Shown here piece after piece: positions 34,078 through 44,550 of a stretch of DNA of 64,000 nucleotides (its first letter is position 1; every line of letters begins with the position of its first letter). The stretch is from Petunia secreta (lineage: Eukaryota; Streptophyta; Magnoliopsida; Solanales; Solanaceae). Below the pieces are notes generated by a model, which searched no databases, had not been told where the DNA came from, and was given only the letters and a program-made list of their open reading frames with translations. The stretch spans positions 10,434,001-10,498,000 of the forward strand of contig JARKIP010000053.1 of assembly GCA_029990175.1 (NCBI GenBank). Reading direction: 5' to 3'. A program made the position numbers and the translations under genes.

Positions 34078-34289
34078 CCCTTTGACGAGTTGGTATACCG
34101 GCGGATTGTCGTGGGAGTTATTCGACCACGAAGCTGCCTGCCACTCACCTGTTAGCCTCAACCGTTAACCCACTCTTAGAAAACCCTTTGACGAGTTGGT
34201 GTACCGGCGGATTGTCGTGGAAGTTATTCGACCACGAAGCCGCCTGCCACTCGTCTGTTAGCCTCAACCGTTAACCCACTTTTGATGGA
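34078..34289 (+). repeat. 106 bp tandem duplication in the Ogre leader
   Basis: Two copies start CCCTTTGACGAGTTGGT at 34078 and 34184. Each contains a hairpin TCGTGG..CCACGA and ends GCCTCAACCGTTAACCCACT. They lie between the primer site and ORF1, where packaging or dimerisation signals of LTR elements are usually found; a role is inference only. Confidence 0.85.
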
Positions 34290-34499
34290 GCTTTAGGAGC
34301 ATGCATGCATTCACACCTTAGTCTGGACCCGGTCCTTGGTACCGCCTCCATAGTCAGGAATCCGCCCTTGTGTCAACGGGTCCTTATAACCCGTTGACCC
34401 GCATATTATGTGTTTTGTGATAACGAATCTCCAGTCCCAGCTGAATTTTGAGCACAATCAAATTTAGAATTTTGTTTTCATTATCTTGTAGGGTAAAGA

Positions 34500-35828
34500 A
34501 TGGAACAACAGTTTGACAAAGTCTACATGGTTGTAGAGGTCCCAGAGAAGTTAAAATTATGGTGGGGTAACTTTTGTGAGGAGGAGAGAAAGACAGTTGA
34601 GGGGAAATTAGGAAGGTTGGTAGAGCTGATTGATGTTCATCCAAACCGTGATCTAGTCCAAGCTCTTATTGCGTATTGGCGCCCGACGCGAGCTGTATTC
34701 AGGTTCAAAGACTTTGAGTTGACTCCCACTTTAGGAGAAATAGTTGGGCTAACGGGATTGAAGTGTCTGGACCAAGAGATAATCCTTCCAAACAGTCAAA
34801 CAGGGAAGAAATTCCAAGAGAGACTAGGATTGGTAAGGAATGATAGTTTGGGATGCATCGAAAACAAATGGGTTCATCTGGATTATCTGTACACCAGGTT
34901 TGGGCGCATAACGGGTTTTGATGATTTTGAGCAGGAATTTAACTGTGGTGAGAAGACTTGGAGAGACCGGCGTGTAAGGGCTTTTGTCATTGCATTCTTA
35001 GGGACTTTGGTCTTCCCAACAAAGAATGGACACATTAGGACTTGCATTGGTTCCGTAGTTCGGGTGATGTTTGAAGGGATCAATGGGAACAAATCTACCA
35101 CCATAGTTCCTATGATTCTAGCAGAAATGTATCGGGCTCTGAATGAATGCAGAAGGGGGTCGATGTATTTCGAAGGTTGTAATCTTCTCCTTCAGGTATG
35201 GGCGATAGACCAAGTGTGCCATCGAAACCCCATGGTGGATATCTGTAAAATGTTAGATAGCCGGAAATTAGTAAATCCTATTGCTACCCAAAACATAAGA
35301 ACGAGGTGGTGTGAAAAACCTGAAAGTTTTGCGGGATGGTATGATTTCTTAGCCCGCCTTACTGATAAGAAAGTAATGTGGAAGTTAAGTTATGTTCCTA
35401 AAGATGAGATTGCACTTAGGACTTCCAAGCGATACTACATCAAGTTGCCGGGTTTAACGGGGCTTCAACCGTACGCACCTTTGAGGGTCCTCCGTCAATT
35501 TGGGATGGAACAATTTATTCCCCTTTGTGCGGATATGTCGAAGTCAGAAACTCCTTTCAACCTGCAGAATGCAATTCCAAGGAAAAGAGAAATCCTCGAG
35601 GATTGGAAGGGTTTGCAACCGATAGAAGTGTCAACAAAGCACCAGAGCTGTACACTAGAATATCTCGCCTGGGTCAAAGAGGAACGGCGCTTAGGTTTCA
35701 GTCCTCCAGGAAGAGTTGGCTATGAAGACACTGATATGACGAAGAAAATGAGACAGGCAAGGGCAGAAACCAGTTTTGATGAAACATCCGCTCCGACAAG
35801 CAAGAAGATGAAGCAAGCAGGAACATGA
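34500..35828 (+). CDS. Ogre ORF1, plant-mobile-domain/DUF7745-like protein
   Basis: 442 codons, ATG at 34500, TGA ending at 35828, uninterrupted. ORF1 upstream of gag is a defining trait of Ogre elements and its function is not known. Visible blocks: IAYWRPTRAVFRFKDFELTP at about residues 60-80 followed by TLGEIVGLTG, WRDRRVRAFVIAFLGTLVFP near 155-175, a tryptophan-containing core LLLQVWAIDQVCH near 235, and a basic C-terminus (KKMRQ, SKKMKQ). The pattern WRP..F.F.DFELTPTL.E resembles the DUF7745/plant mobile domain family, named from memory. No signal peptide or membrane segment. It is the only undamaged frame of this element besides the RNase H-integrase frame. The spacer behind it is purine-rich and partly duplicated. 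Confidence 0.85.
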   Translation: MEQQFDKVYMVVEVPEKLKLWWGNFCEEERKTVEGKLGRLVELIDVHPNRDLVQALIAYWRPTRAVFRFKDFELTPTLGEIVGLTGLKCLDQEIILPNSQTGKKFQERLGLVRNDSLGCIENKWVHLDYLYTRFGRITGFDDFEQEFNCGEKTWRDRRVRAFVIAFLGTLVFPTKNGHIRTCIGSVVRVMFEGINGNKSTTIVPMILAEMYRALNECRRGSMYFEGCNLLLQVWAIDQVCHRNPMVDICKMLDSRKLVNPIATQNIRTRWCEKPESFAGWYDFLARLTDKKVMWKLSYVPKDEIALRTSKRYYIKLPGLTGLQPYAPLRVLRQFGMEQFIPLCADMSKSETPFNLQNAIPRKREILEDWKGLQPIEVSTKHQSCTLEYLAWVKEERRLGFSPPGRVGYEDTDMTKKMRQARAETSFDETSAPTSKKMKQAGT

Positions 35829-36330
35829 TACGGAACTTGGACAAATGGCAGTTTATTTACTTTTGATGTATATTCTATTATGCTTTCTATTGTTGTATTT
35901 TCACTTATTATGTAATGATGATGTATTGAAAAGGAAAAAGAAAAATTTTGAAAAAAAAGAGAGAAGAAGGAAAAGAAAAAAGAAAAGAAAGAAAAGAAAA
36001 AGAGAGGAAAAGAAGGGAAAGCAGAAAAAGAATGAAAGAAGTTGATTACAATGATGCAGACCTGATGATGAAGATGAAGCAAAGAAAGCAGAATTCAGTC
36101 ACAACAGTGCACCTACACCGGCATGATGCAGTTGATCGGCAGAGTGACGACTTTTATTTTAATTTTGATGTATTCTCAATTATGTCTTTATATTTATTGT
36201 ATTTTTCATTTGCTATGTAAGGATTATGTATGAAGAAAGAAAAGAAAGAAAAAGAAATAAAAGAAAAAGAAAAAAAAAAGAGAAAAAAGAAGAAGAAAAA
36301 AAGAAAGAAAGAAAGAAAGAAGAGGATGAA
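35797..36330 (+). repeat. Duplicated ORF1 tail and purine-rich spacer
   Basis: A block with GAAGATGAAGCAA, then TTTTGATGTATATTCT and TATGTAATGATGATGTAT, then a long GAAA-rich run (35930-36030), reappears about 280-300 bp later (36057-36330) as GAAGATGAAGCAA, TTTTGATGTATTCT, TATGTAAGGATTATGTATG and a second GAAA-rich run. The copies are diverged. Lysine-rich ORFs here come from the purine tract and are not genes. Confidence 0.65.
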
Positions 36331-36760
36331 AGTATGATGTTATGTTATGAAAGACAATTTGTATCAACTTTATCTATTTTAATGAAATATCTTACTCTAA
36401 ATTTGAATTGCTCAAAAATGGCTGTGACTATTTTTCGCTATCATTTATTTGCGCGATTAGGCTCGCCTCTAGCACAAAGAGGCACCCTACAGGGTAGGAC
36501 GCGTCCGCATTTTATTTTACGCACATTATTTGTGGTTGCCACATGCCTAATTTATCGCCCGTTTAAAATGCAAAAGCGCTACGTGACGCGCGCTATGTGC
36601 TTACGTGCAAATTTTACCAACAACATGCAAACTAACACAGTTACCTTTTGAATTTTTCTTTTGTTTTGTTTATTCCCAAAACAGAGGTTTGATTTGTGCT
36701 GATTGAGCTGATCCAAAGACTTCCCTCTGCACATTGATATACACTTCAGAACTCAACAAA

Positions 36761-38407
36761 ATGTCTGGTAGCGATGATCAGCCTCCCGTTCTCAATGATA
36801 AGACTCTCGAAACTCCCGGATCTTCGAGGGGAAACATCCTCCTTGCTCAGGATGACCTTATTTTGAATCTGACCAAACAGATACAGATGCTGAGCGATGA
36901 GCTAGCAGCCATTAAAGGGCAAGCCCCTCAAAACATACCTTTAAACGCCAATCCTGTTCACAATGTACCCACATACCAAAACAACCCACTTAATCAAACA
37001 CCACCAGCACAAAACCGCCCACAAGTCAGTCAAAATACCCCGCCCGCTCAGCAAAATACCCAACCCGCTGGTTATCCCTCATATTATCCATATCCTAACG
37101 ACCCCACTCCTCCTCACTACCAATATTTGCCTGCTAAAGACACTCCCCGTCCTCCACAATCTCAAGCGCCCATTCCTGTAGCCGTTGCTCCTCCAAACGC
37201 CAATGATCCAAGGCAGGGATATCCCGAGGCGTTATATTATGAGTATGACCCTAATGGGAAGAATGTGGACTTCACAGACTATCCGCCACAGAATGAAATG
37301 CCCACAGCTGTGGAAAAACGGGGAAAGACAAGCGAACAGGAGGAGATAATCCAAGCAATGAAAGTCATGCAACAATCTATTAAGGACTTGCAGGTGACTA
37401 AGAAACGGCAAAACGCTTCATACCGAAGTCTTTATCTATTCCCGGACATTACTCCTCCTCCCGGTTTTAAAGTGCCGAAGTTTGACATGTATGATGGTCA
37501 TGGTGACCCATTTGCTCATTTAACCAAGTACCTCAACAGAATGAGGGCGGCGGGAGGCAAAGAAGAACTTTTGATGGCTTACTTTAGCCATAGTCTGGAA
37601 GGTATTGCTGCTGAATGGTTTGCCAGACAAGACATAAGCAAATGGCACGAGTTTGATGATATAGCTGGCGATTTCACAAAGCAGTTTGAATACAATGTGG
37701 CGATGGTCCCTGACCTCATAACATTGGCCAATTTGAAGAAGAAACCAACTGAAACTTTCAGGGAATACGCCTTGAGGTGGCGTGAACAGGCTGCACGGGT
37801 GCAACCCCCGATGACTGAGAGGGATATGGTGAAGTACTTTATTCGTGCTCAAGACGACTCCTATTATATGCATATGCTTCCTATGATGGGTGCACCTTAT
37901 GCTGAACTTCTCACAATGGGGGAGATGGTGGAAGAAGGCATCAAATCCGGTCGGATTGTGAGCTTTGCTGAAATGAAGTCAAGTGCTCAAAATGCTCAGG
38001 CCAGCCCAAACAATTCTAGAAGAAGAGAGAAGAGGGAAGAAGTCACAGCGGTTGCCGCAGACATTGACCGCCGCCCGGCTAGGAGGTTGAACTTTGATAA
38101 TTCACCAGCCTACCCTACTTACCAAAACGTCCCTCCTCATTACCCAAATGCACCTCCTCATTACCCAAATATTCCTTCTCCCTACCCAAATGCACCACCC
38201 CCAAACTACCCTAGTCACTATCAAATTCCTCCTGCTCCATATCCTGTCTATCAAGCACAACCCAGTACTATCCACCACGAGCACCAGCACCACAACAATA
38301 CCCTCCTCGCCCACAAAATTACCAACCCCGTGCTCCTGTCCGTCCAAATATGCAAGGACCTAACCAAAGCTATGAAAGGAGAGCACCCAAAACCTATACT
38401 CCTATAG
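36761..38407 (+). CDS. Ogre gag (capsid), frameshifted near its C-terminus
   Basis: The likely start is ATG at 36761 (MSGSDDQPPVL); the frame is also open a little upstream without an ATG. The N-terminal third is rich in Pro, Gln and Asn. The retrotransposon gag domain follows at about residues 245-370: HGDPFAHLTKYLNRM, EGIAAEWFARQDI, NLKKKPTETFREYALRWREQ. A proline/tyrosine-rich linker of YPNAPPHYPN repeats follows. Near 38261-38264 one base appears to be missing: beyond this point the reading frame loses the Pro/Gln-rich composition, which continues in the frame of the next ORF. In Ogre elements gag and protease share one frame, so this is a lesion. Role: virus-like particle formation around the element RNA. 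Confidence 0.85.
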   Translation: MSGSDDQPPVLNDKTLETPGSSRGNILLAQDDLILNLTKQIQMLSDELAAIKGQAPQNIPLNANPVHNVPTYQNNPLNQTPPAQNRPQVSQNTPPAQQNTQPAGYPSYYPYPNDPTPPHYQYLPAKDTPRPPQSQAPIPVAVAPPNANDPRQGYPEALYYEYDPNGKNVDFTDYPPQNEMPTAVEKRGKTSEQEEIIQAMKVMQQSIKDLQVTKKRQNASYRSLYLFPDITPPPGFKVPKFDMYDGHGDPFAHLTKYLNRMRAAGGKEELLMAYFSHSLEGIAAEWFARQDISKWHEFDDIAGDFTKQFEYNVAMVPDLITLANLKKKPTETFREYALRWREQAARVQPPMTERDMVKYFIRAQDDSYYMHMLPMMGAPYAELLTMGEMVEEGIKSGRIVSFAEMKSSAQNAQASPNNSRRREKREEVTAVAADIDRRPARRLNFDNSPAYPTYQNVPPHYPNAPPHYPNIPSPYPNAPPPNYPSHYQIPPAPYPVYQAQPSTIHHEHQHHNNTLLAHKITNPVLLSVQICKDLTKAMKGEHPKPILL

Positions 38408-40208
38408 CTGAATCTTATGGTCAATTATTTGAAAGACTAAGAAGCGCCGGAGTTGTGCAGCCTATTCCTGACAATACTCCAAATCCTCCTCCAAGGTGGT
38501 ATGATGTTAATAAGCATTGTGTTTATCATTCTGGGGCTGCGGGCCATGATGTGGAAAGGTGTTATGCCTTCAAGGATAGAGTGGAAGCTTTGATCAAATC
38601 AGGCACTATCCAGCTTACTGGAACTCAGCCTAATGTGCAAGATAATCATCTTCCCGCCTATGGAAACAATGCTGTCAATGTCATTTCCCTTGAGGAGGGA
38701 GTCGATTTGAAAGGGACCATTGTTCCCGTTAGCAATGTGAGGGTTGCTAATGAGGCCAAAGTATATGTGCAAGTTAGAGCTCCCATTCTGGTGCAAGCGG
38801 GTATCCCGAGGCCAACTGTCACCGTCATGCTTGCCTCACCCCTTCAATATGATAGCAAGAGGGTTCCTTGGAACTATTCTGAAGTGCCTATCGGAAGTGG
38901 AAAGGTAACTGTTGCTGTTGCTGCTGCACAAGGCATGACCAGATCTGGTAGATTCTATACGCCTGAGGAGTTGGGTCGAGGCCGTGGGGAAAAGGAGGGC
39001 ATTGTAAGAAGAGTGACTGACACCGAAGCTGAGGACTTCTGGAGGAAAATGCAGTCAAAGGAATACTCTATTCTGGAGCACCTAAAGAATACTCCTTCCC
39101 GCATATCCATTATGGCTTTGCTGATGAGCTCGGAAACACATAGAAATGCATTGCTGAAAGTGCTCAAAGAAGCAGAGGTGCCCGCTGAGACCACGGGTGA
39201 GAGCTTGGCCGTCTTGGTTGGCCAAATCTTAGAACCTCACAAGGTGTCCTTCTTCAAAGAAGAGCTTCTACCCGAGGGTCTCGGACACAACAAAGCCTTG
39301 CATATTGTTGTCAAATGTAGGGATAAATTTGTTGGACGGGTACTGATCGACGGTGGTTCCGGACTCAATATATGTCCGTTGGCAACTCTGAAGGAGCTTG
39401 GAATTGACGCTGGCAAAATTAGACAGAGCAATGTGAAAGCAAGGGCTTTTGATGGGGCTCAAAGGTGCACCTTAGGAGAGGTTGATCTTGATCTGCAGAT
39501 AGGTCCTGTGAACTTCTCTGTGAAGTTTCAAGTGTTTGACATCCCGTCTACCTATAACATGCTGTTAGGAAGACCCTGGATTCACATGGCCGGAGCCGTC
39601 CCTTCCACTTTGCATCAAAGTGTAAAATTTATATGGGATAATGAAGAAGTAGTGGTCAAGGGCGAAGGAAACAGCCCCATGCATGCTAGCACCACAATTC
39701 CCATGGTGGACAACGCCGCAGGACTTGATGGGACTACCTTTCACACGGTTGAGCTAATGAATGTGACCCGAGCATCTAAGGATGATTCGAAGAAAGGTAC
39801 CCTACCCAGAGTTCCCAAGATGATTGCTGTGGAAATGTTGAAAAATGGTTTCAAACCTGGTTCGGGGTTGGGAGCAAATCTAAACGGCATTACTGAACCC
39901 GTCTGCTTGCCCAAGAATCTGGGTACCTTTGGCTTGGGTTACGGTCCTACCAAAAAGGAGATCGAAAAGGCCAAAAGGAAACCAGCCATTGCTATGCCAG
40001 AACCCCTCCCTTCCTTGTACCAGTCATTTGTCAAGGCACCAGAAGTCATTATACCGGATCTGATAGAGGGAGTTGGCAATTTGTTTTTGAGTGATGATTT
40101 GGAATGCGATGTTATTATTGAAGATTATGCTGAGGAATCACCAGTGCAGAATGTTGAGGCAAAGGATCCGATGGCCAATTGGACCTGTGTCCCAGTGGAA
40201 GAGACTTG
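38350..40208 (+). CDS. Ogre gag C-terminus, protease and G-patch region
   Basis: An open frame up to the intron donor at 40209. A zinc-knuckle-like CVYHSGAAGHDVERC lies near 38518-38562, as in Tat gag proteins. The aspartic protease core is RVLIDGGSGLNICPL around 39333-39377, with DGGS instead of the usual DTG/DSG, and a later ILLGRPW-type partner NMLLGRPWIH near 39560. After it comes GFKPGSGLGANLNG near 39850-39890, a G-patch-like glycine motif, then GTFGLGYGP. The N-terminal boundary is artificial because the frame is entered through the gag frameshift near 38262. It ends WTCVPVEET followed by the split codon at the intron. Role: maturation of the gag-pol polyprotein. Confidence 0.85.
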
Positions 40209-40460
40209 GTGAATGAACTCACTAGTTTATTTTGGCGTCACAGTCAGATTGAGGCCCTGAACTGTGTTTCGCCTTTGGTTTATGTTTATGTCTTTTCAAA
40301 ATAATCTGTTTACATTTTGCATGTTTTACTTTAATGTATGCCTCCCTAAACTAGATTTTTGAAACAAATAAAATGCATTGCATTCCCCTACTATTATTTT
40401 GCTATGCTTTAATTGTTTACTTTATTTTACGCTTTTGATTAATGTTTGTTTCTGTTTCAG
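40209..40460 (+). other. Ogre intron between protease and RT
   Basis: A donor TTG|GTGAATG at 40209 and an acceptor TCTGTTTCAG ending at 40460 bound 252 bp. The upstream exon leaves two bases (TG) and the downstream exon supplies C, keeping the reading frame from protease into RT. In-frame stops (for example TGA at 40210) make unspliced RNA stop after protease. An intron at this place is an established Ogre property. Splicing here is inferred from the signals and phase. Confidence 0.75.
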
Positions 40461-41445
40461 CTTTCCACTTAACAAAACTGCCGAAACTTTGCTTGTGACA
40501 TATAACGAAACAACTGAACAAACTGGTACTGATGCATCGAGTATTGGGGAATTTGATGAAGATTTTATTCCTGATGAAATAACAAGAGAAGTGGATCAAT
40601 TTGAGAACAAACCAAAGCCTAACTTGGAAGAAACCGAGTCAATTAACTTGGGGACTTCAGAAGATGTTAGAGAAACTAGAATCAGTGTTCATTTGACCTC
40701 GGAAGAAAGAAGAGCTTATATTTCACTATTGAACGAGTATCGAGACATCTTTGCTTGGTCTTATGATGATATGCCCGGTTTGAGTACCGATCTTGTCACT
40801 CACAAGTTGCCAACTGACCCTTCATTTCCGCCTGTTAAGCAAAAGAAGAGAAACTTCAAAACTTCCACAAGCAAACAAATATTGGAAGAAGTGCAAAAGC
40901 AATTGACCGCTAAAGTGATTCGATCTCTCAAATATCCCACTTGGTTAGCAAATATTGTGCCGGTGCCCAAGAAGGACGGAAAGGTTAGAGTTTGTGTTGA
41001 TTATCGTGATCTAAACAAAGCAAGTCCAAAGGATGATTTTCTATTGCCAAATATTCATATCCTTATTGATAGCTGTGCGAAACATGAGCTTCAGTCTTTT
41101 GTCGATTGTTTTGCTGGTTATCACCAGATCCTAATGGATGAAGATGATGCTGAAAAGACCGCTTTCATCACGCCTTGGGGTGTGTTTTGCTATAGAGTTA
41201 TGCCTTTCGGTTTGAAGAATGCCGGGGCAACATATATGAGAGCGATGACAACTCTTTTCCATGATATGATTCACAAAGAGATTGAAGTCTATGTAGATGA
41301 TGTTGTTATCAAGTCAAAGGAGAAAGAAGAGCATTTGACCGATTTGAGAAAGTTCTTCAACCGCCTTCGGCGGTATAACTTGAAGCTTAATCCTGCGAAA
41401 TGTGCATTTGGTGTTCCCGCCAGTAAGATGTTGGTTTCATTGTAA
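40461..41445 (+). CDS. Ogre reverse transcriptase
   Basis: The frame entered at the acceptor reads FPLNKTAETLLVTYN and then the RT domain: WLANIVPVPKKDGKVRVCVD near 40940-41000, SFVDCFAGYHQILMDE near 41095, AFITPWGVFCYRVMPFGLKN near 41163, and the catalytic box YVDDVVIKS at about 41290-41316 with both metal-binding aspartates. It continues to the thumb region LNPAKCAFGV. A single missing base near 41433 ends the frame at TAA 41443; homology resumes in the next ORF. Role: copying the element RNA into cDNA. Confidence 0.88.
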
Positions 41446-41462
41446 GCCGGAGGGGTATAGAA

Positions 41463-43910
41463 TTGGATCCGTCTAAAATCAAGACTATCCAAGACTTGCC
41501 TCCTCCAAAGAGCCGGAAGGATGTGATGAGCTTTCTTGGCCGCTTGAACTACATAAGCCGCTTCATTGCACAATCCACGGTTATTTGTGAACCAATAATC
41601 AAGTTGTTGAAGAAAGATGCTGTTATTGAGTGGACGGAAGATTGTCAAAAGGCTTTTGATAGGATCAAGGAGTATCTATCTAATCCGACTGTGTTAGTTC
41701 CTCCTGAACCCGGAAGACCATTGATCTTATATTTGTCTGTCTCGGAAAACGCATTTGAATGTGTCTTGGGGCAACATGACAAGACCGGGAAGAAAGAACA
41801 AGCCATTTATTATCTAAGCAAGAAGTTCACTCCTTATGAAGCCAGGTACACTCTCTTGGAGCGAACTTGTTGCGCTTTGACTTGGACCGCACGAAGGTTA
41901 AGGCACTATCTCTCATCATATACAACTTATCTTATCTCGAGGATGGATCCTTTGAAGTACATCTTCCAAAAGCCGATGCCCACGGGAAAACTAGCAAAAT
42001 GGCAGATTCTGTTAAGTGAATTTGACATAGTTTATGTCACCCAAAAGGCAGTAAAGGCACAAGCATTGGCAGATCATTTAGCTGAAAATCCTGTTGATGA
42101 CAACTATGAACCATTGAGAACTTACTTTCCCGATGAAGAGGTCTTGTTTCTAGGTGAAGACATCTCTTCCGAATATGATGGTTGGCGGCTTTTCTTTGAC
42201 GGAGCAGCAAATTTCAAAGGTGTTGGTATTGGAGCTGTCTTAATTGCTGAAACGGGTCAGCATTACCCTGTTTCGGCCAAGCTCAGATTTCCATGCACTA
42301 ACAATATGGCTGAATATGAAGCATGCATTTTGGGTCTTCGATTGGCAGTTGATATGAATATTCAAGAACTTCTAGTGATTGGGGATTCCGACTTGTTGAT
42401 TCACCAAGTACAGGGCGAGTGGAACGCCAAAAATGCAAAGATTCTTCCTTATTTGCGCTGTGTCAAGGAATTGTGCAAAAGGTTCGCAAATATAGAGTTC
42501 AAGCATGTTCAGAGGCTCCAAAATGAGTTTGCCGATGCTTTGGCAACTTTATCTTCCATGATCCAACATCCTGACAAGAATTATATTGATCCTATCGAAA
42601 TTGAATTGCATGATAGGCCACCTTATTGTTTTCAAGTTGAGGAAGAGCGGGATGGCCACCCTTGGTATTTTGATATCAAGAATTATCTCAAGGTCGGGAG
42701 TTATCCCGAAAATGCAACAAGTGTCCAAAAGAAGAGCATCCGGAGGTTAGCAAATCAATTCTTTCTAAGCGGTGAAATCCTGTATAGGAGGACCCCAGAC
42801 TTAGGACTCTTAAGATGTGTTGATGCAGTTGAAGCAAATAAATTGCTTACGGAAGTGCATGCGGGAGTTTGTGGGCCGCATATGAATGGTTTTGTCTTGG
42901 CAAAGAAGATCTTGAGAGTCGGTTATTTTTGGTTAACTATAGAAACCGATTGTGTTCAGTTTGTGCGGAAATGCCATCAATGTCAAATTCACGGAGATAT
43001 GATCAAAAGACCTCCTTCTGAACTTCATGCAATGAGTTCTCCCTGGCCTTTTGTTGCTTGGGGAATGGATGTTATTGGTCCTATTGAGCCGGCCGCTTCA
43101 AATGGACATCACTTTATTTTGGTGGCTATTGATTACTTCACCAAGTGGGTGGAAGCAACTTCTCACAAGTCTGTAACCAAGAAAGTGGTGTCAGATTTCG
43201 TGCGCAACAATATCATTTGTAGATTCGGAGTTCCTGAATCAATCATCACTGATAATGGAGCAAACTTGAATAGTTATTTGATGAGAGCGACTTGTGAGAG
43301 TTTCAAGGTTACTCATCGCAACTCTACTGCATACCGTCCTCAAATGAATGGAGCTGTTGAGGCGGCAAATAAGAACATCAAGCGTATTCTTCGCAAGATG
43401 ATTGATAATTATAGAGATTGGCATGAAAAGTTGCCTTTTGCGCTTCTTGGGTACCGCACCACCACTAGAACTTTAACTGGGGCAACTCCCTATCTTTTGG
43501 TGTATGGCACAGAAGCAGTCTTACCCGCGGAGGTAGAAATTCCTTCCTTGAGAATCATTCAAGAAGCTGAATTAGAAAATGCTGAATGGGTGAAGATCAG
43601 ATGTGAGCAGTTGATGCTTATTGATGAGAAAAGAATGAATGCAATTTGCCATGGGCAACTTTATCAAAATCGCATGATCAAGTCTTTTGGCAAGAAAGTG
43701 AGAGTGAGAGACTTTAAACTGGGGCAATTGGTGTTAAAGAAGATCTTTCCTAATCAAGAAGAAGCAAGGGGCAAATTTGCACCGAATTGGCAAGGTCCAT
43801 ATGTGGTTCATCGGGTTTTATCCGGAGGAGCACTGATTCTGGCAGAAATGGATGGTCAAGTTTGGCCAAAAGCAATCAACGCAGATGCCGTCAAAAGATA
43901 CTATGTTTGA
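41463..43910 (+). CDS. Ogre RNase H, second (archaeal-type) RNase H and integrase
   Basis: 815 codons in one undamaged frame; no ATG is expected because it is the continuation of RT. Order: RT connection (MSFLGRLNYISRFIAQST), a first RNase H domain in which the usual first aspartate is missing (ILYLSVSENAFE), a second RNase H with FFDGAANF, NMAEYEA, IGDSDLL and FADALAT supplying an acidic D-E-D-D set, then integrase. The integrase has a zinc region ending CHQCQ and a D,D35E core: GMDVIGP, TDNGAN, and E of GAVEAA exactly 36 residues after that D. It ends AVKRYYV. A dual RNase H is a known feature of the Tat lineage. Confidence 0.9.
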   Translation: MDPSKIKTIQDLPPPKSRKDVMSFLGRLNYISRFIAQSTVICEPIIKLLKKDAVIEWTEDCQKAFDRIKEYLSNPTVLVPPEPGRPLILYLSVSENAFECVLGQHDKTGKKEQAIYYLSKKFTPYEARYTLLERTCCALTWTARRLRHYLSSYTTYLISRMDPLKYIFQKPMPTGKLAKWQILLSEFDIVYVTQKAVKAQALADHLAENPVDDNYEPLRTYFPDEEVLFLGEDISSEYDGWRLFFDGAANFKGVGIGAVLIAETGQHYPVSAKLRFPCTNNMAEYEACILGLRLAVDMNIQELLVIGDSDLLIHQVQGEWNAKNAKILPYLRCVKELCKRFANIEFKHVQRLQNEFADALATLSSMIQHPDKNYIDPIEIELHDRPPYCFQVEEERDGHPWYFDIKNYLKVGSYPENATSVQKKSIRRLANQFFLSGEILYRRTPDLGLLRCVDAVEANKLLTEVHAGVCGPHMNGFVLAKKILRVGYFWLTIETDCVQFVRKCHQCQIHGDMIKRPPSELHAMSSPWPFVAWGMDVIGPIEPAASNGHHFILVAIDYFTKWVEATSHKSVTKKVVSDFVRNNIICRFGVPESIITDNGANLNSYLMRATCESFKVTHRNSTAYRPQMNGAVEAANKNIKRILRKMIDNYRDWHEKLPFALLGYRTTTRTLTGATPYLLVYGTEAVLPAEVEIPSLRIIQEAELENAEWVKIRCEQLMLIDEKRMNAICHGQLYQNRMIKSFGKKVRVRDFKLGQLVLKKIFPNQEEARGKFAPNWQGPYVVHRVLSGGALILAEMDGQVWPKAINADAVKRYYV

Positions 43911-44371
43911 GGCGATCGCAAGCTAGCATTGGCTTTAAATGTAATCTTTGATGTAATGCGAACTACGCGTGACCTGAATCCCAAGGCGGGATACGTAGTA
44001 ACTCACATAGAGTTTGGTTGCTTGGATATAAGAATTTTCTCTATTCCCTCTTTTGTGTAAGTTTGAACTACTTCTGACCTGATTCCTGGAATGGCAACAG
44101 GATAAGTAGGCAATCCCCGTCGGATTCGGTCAAAATATTGTAACACTTTAGGCTTGTTTATCTTTTATGATGTAATGCCGAACTATGCATCTGGGCAGAT
44201 GTGTTGATTTTCCAATTCGGATACGGCTTCGTACTTAGATTGCCATACTTTCCCAAAAATCTTTATGTAAGCAGAACTACGCACGGTTCGATTCCCGTGG
44301 AGGGATACGTATGCGCTCTTAACGGGCTCGACTCTATAATATTAAAATTTTCAGTCTCCCCTAAGGCAAGA

Positions 44372-44550
44372 AACTGGGGCAATTTTTGCAAAGATGATTT
44401 GAAGATATGAAAGATAAACTGGGGCAATTTTGCAAGATAATTCGAAGATTTGAAAGATATCAACTGGGGCAAATTTTGCAAAATGAGTTGAAGATTTGGA
44501 AGTTCATAACTGGGGCAGATCTTTGCAAAAATTGGTTTGCTTATCAAAGG
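44372..44550 (+). repeat. 45 bp tandem repeat x 4
   Basis: AACTGGGGCAATTTTGCAAA followed by GATGATTTGAAGAT-like sequence starts at 44372, 44416, 44462 and 44507. A stray unit ACTGGGGCAATC lies near 45951. Confidence 0.8.

Noticed and set aside
36226..36651. Lysine/arginine/glutamate-rich 141-codon ORF
   Set aside because: It begins in a GAAA-rich low-complexity run between Ogre ORF1 and gag and has no domain.
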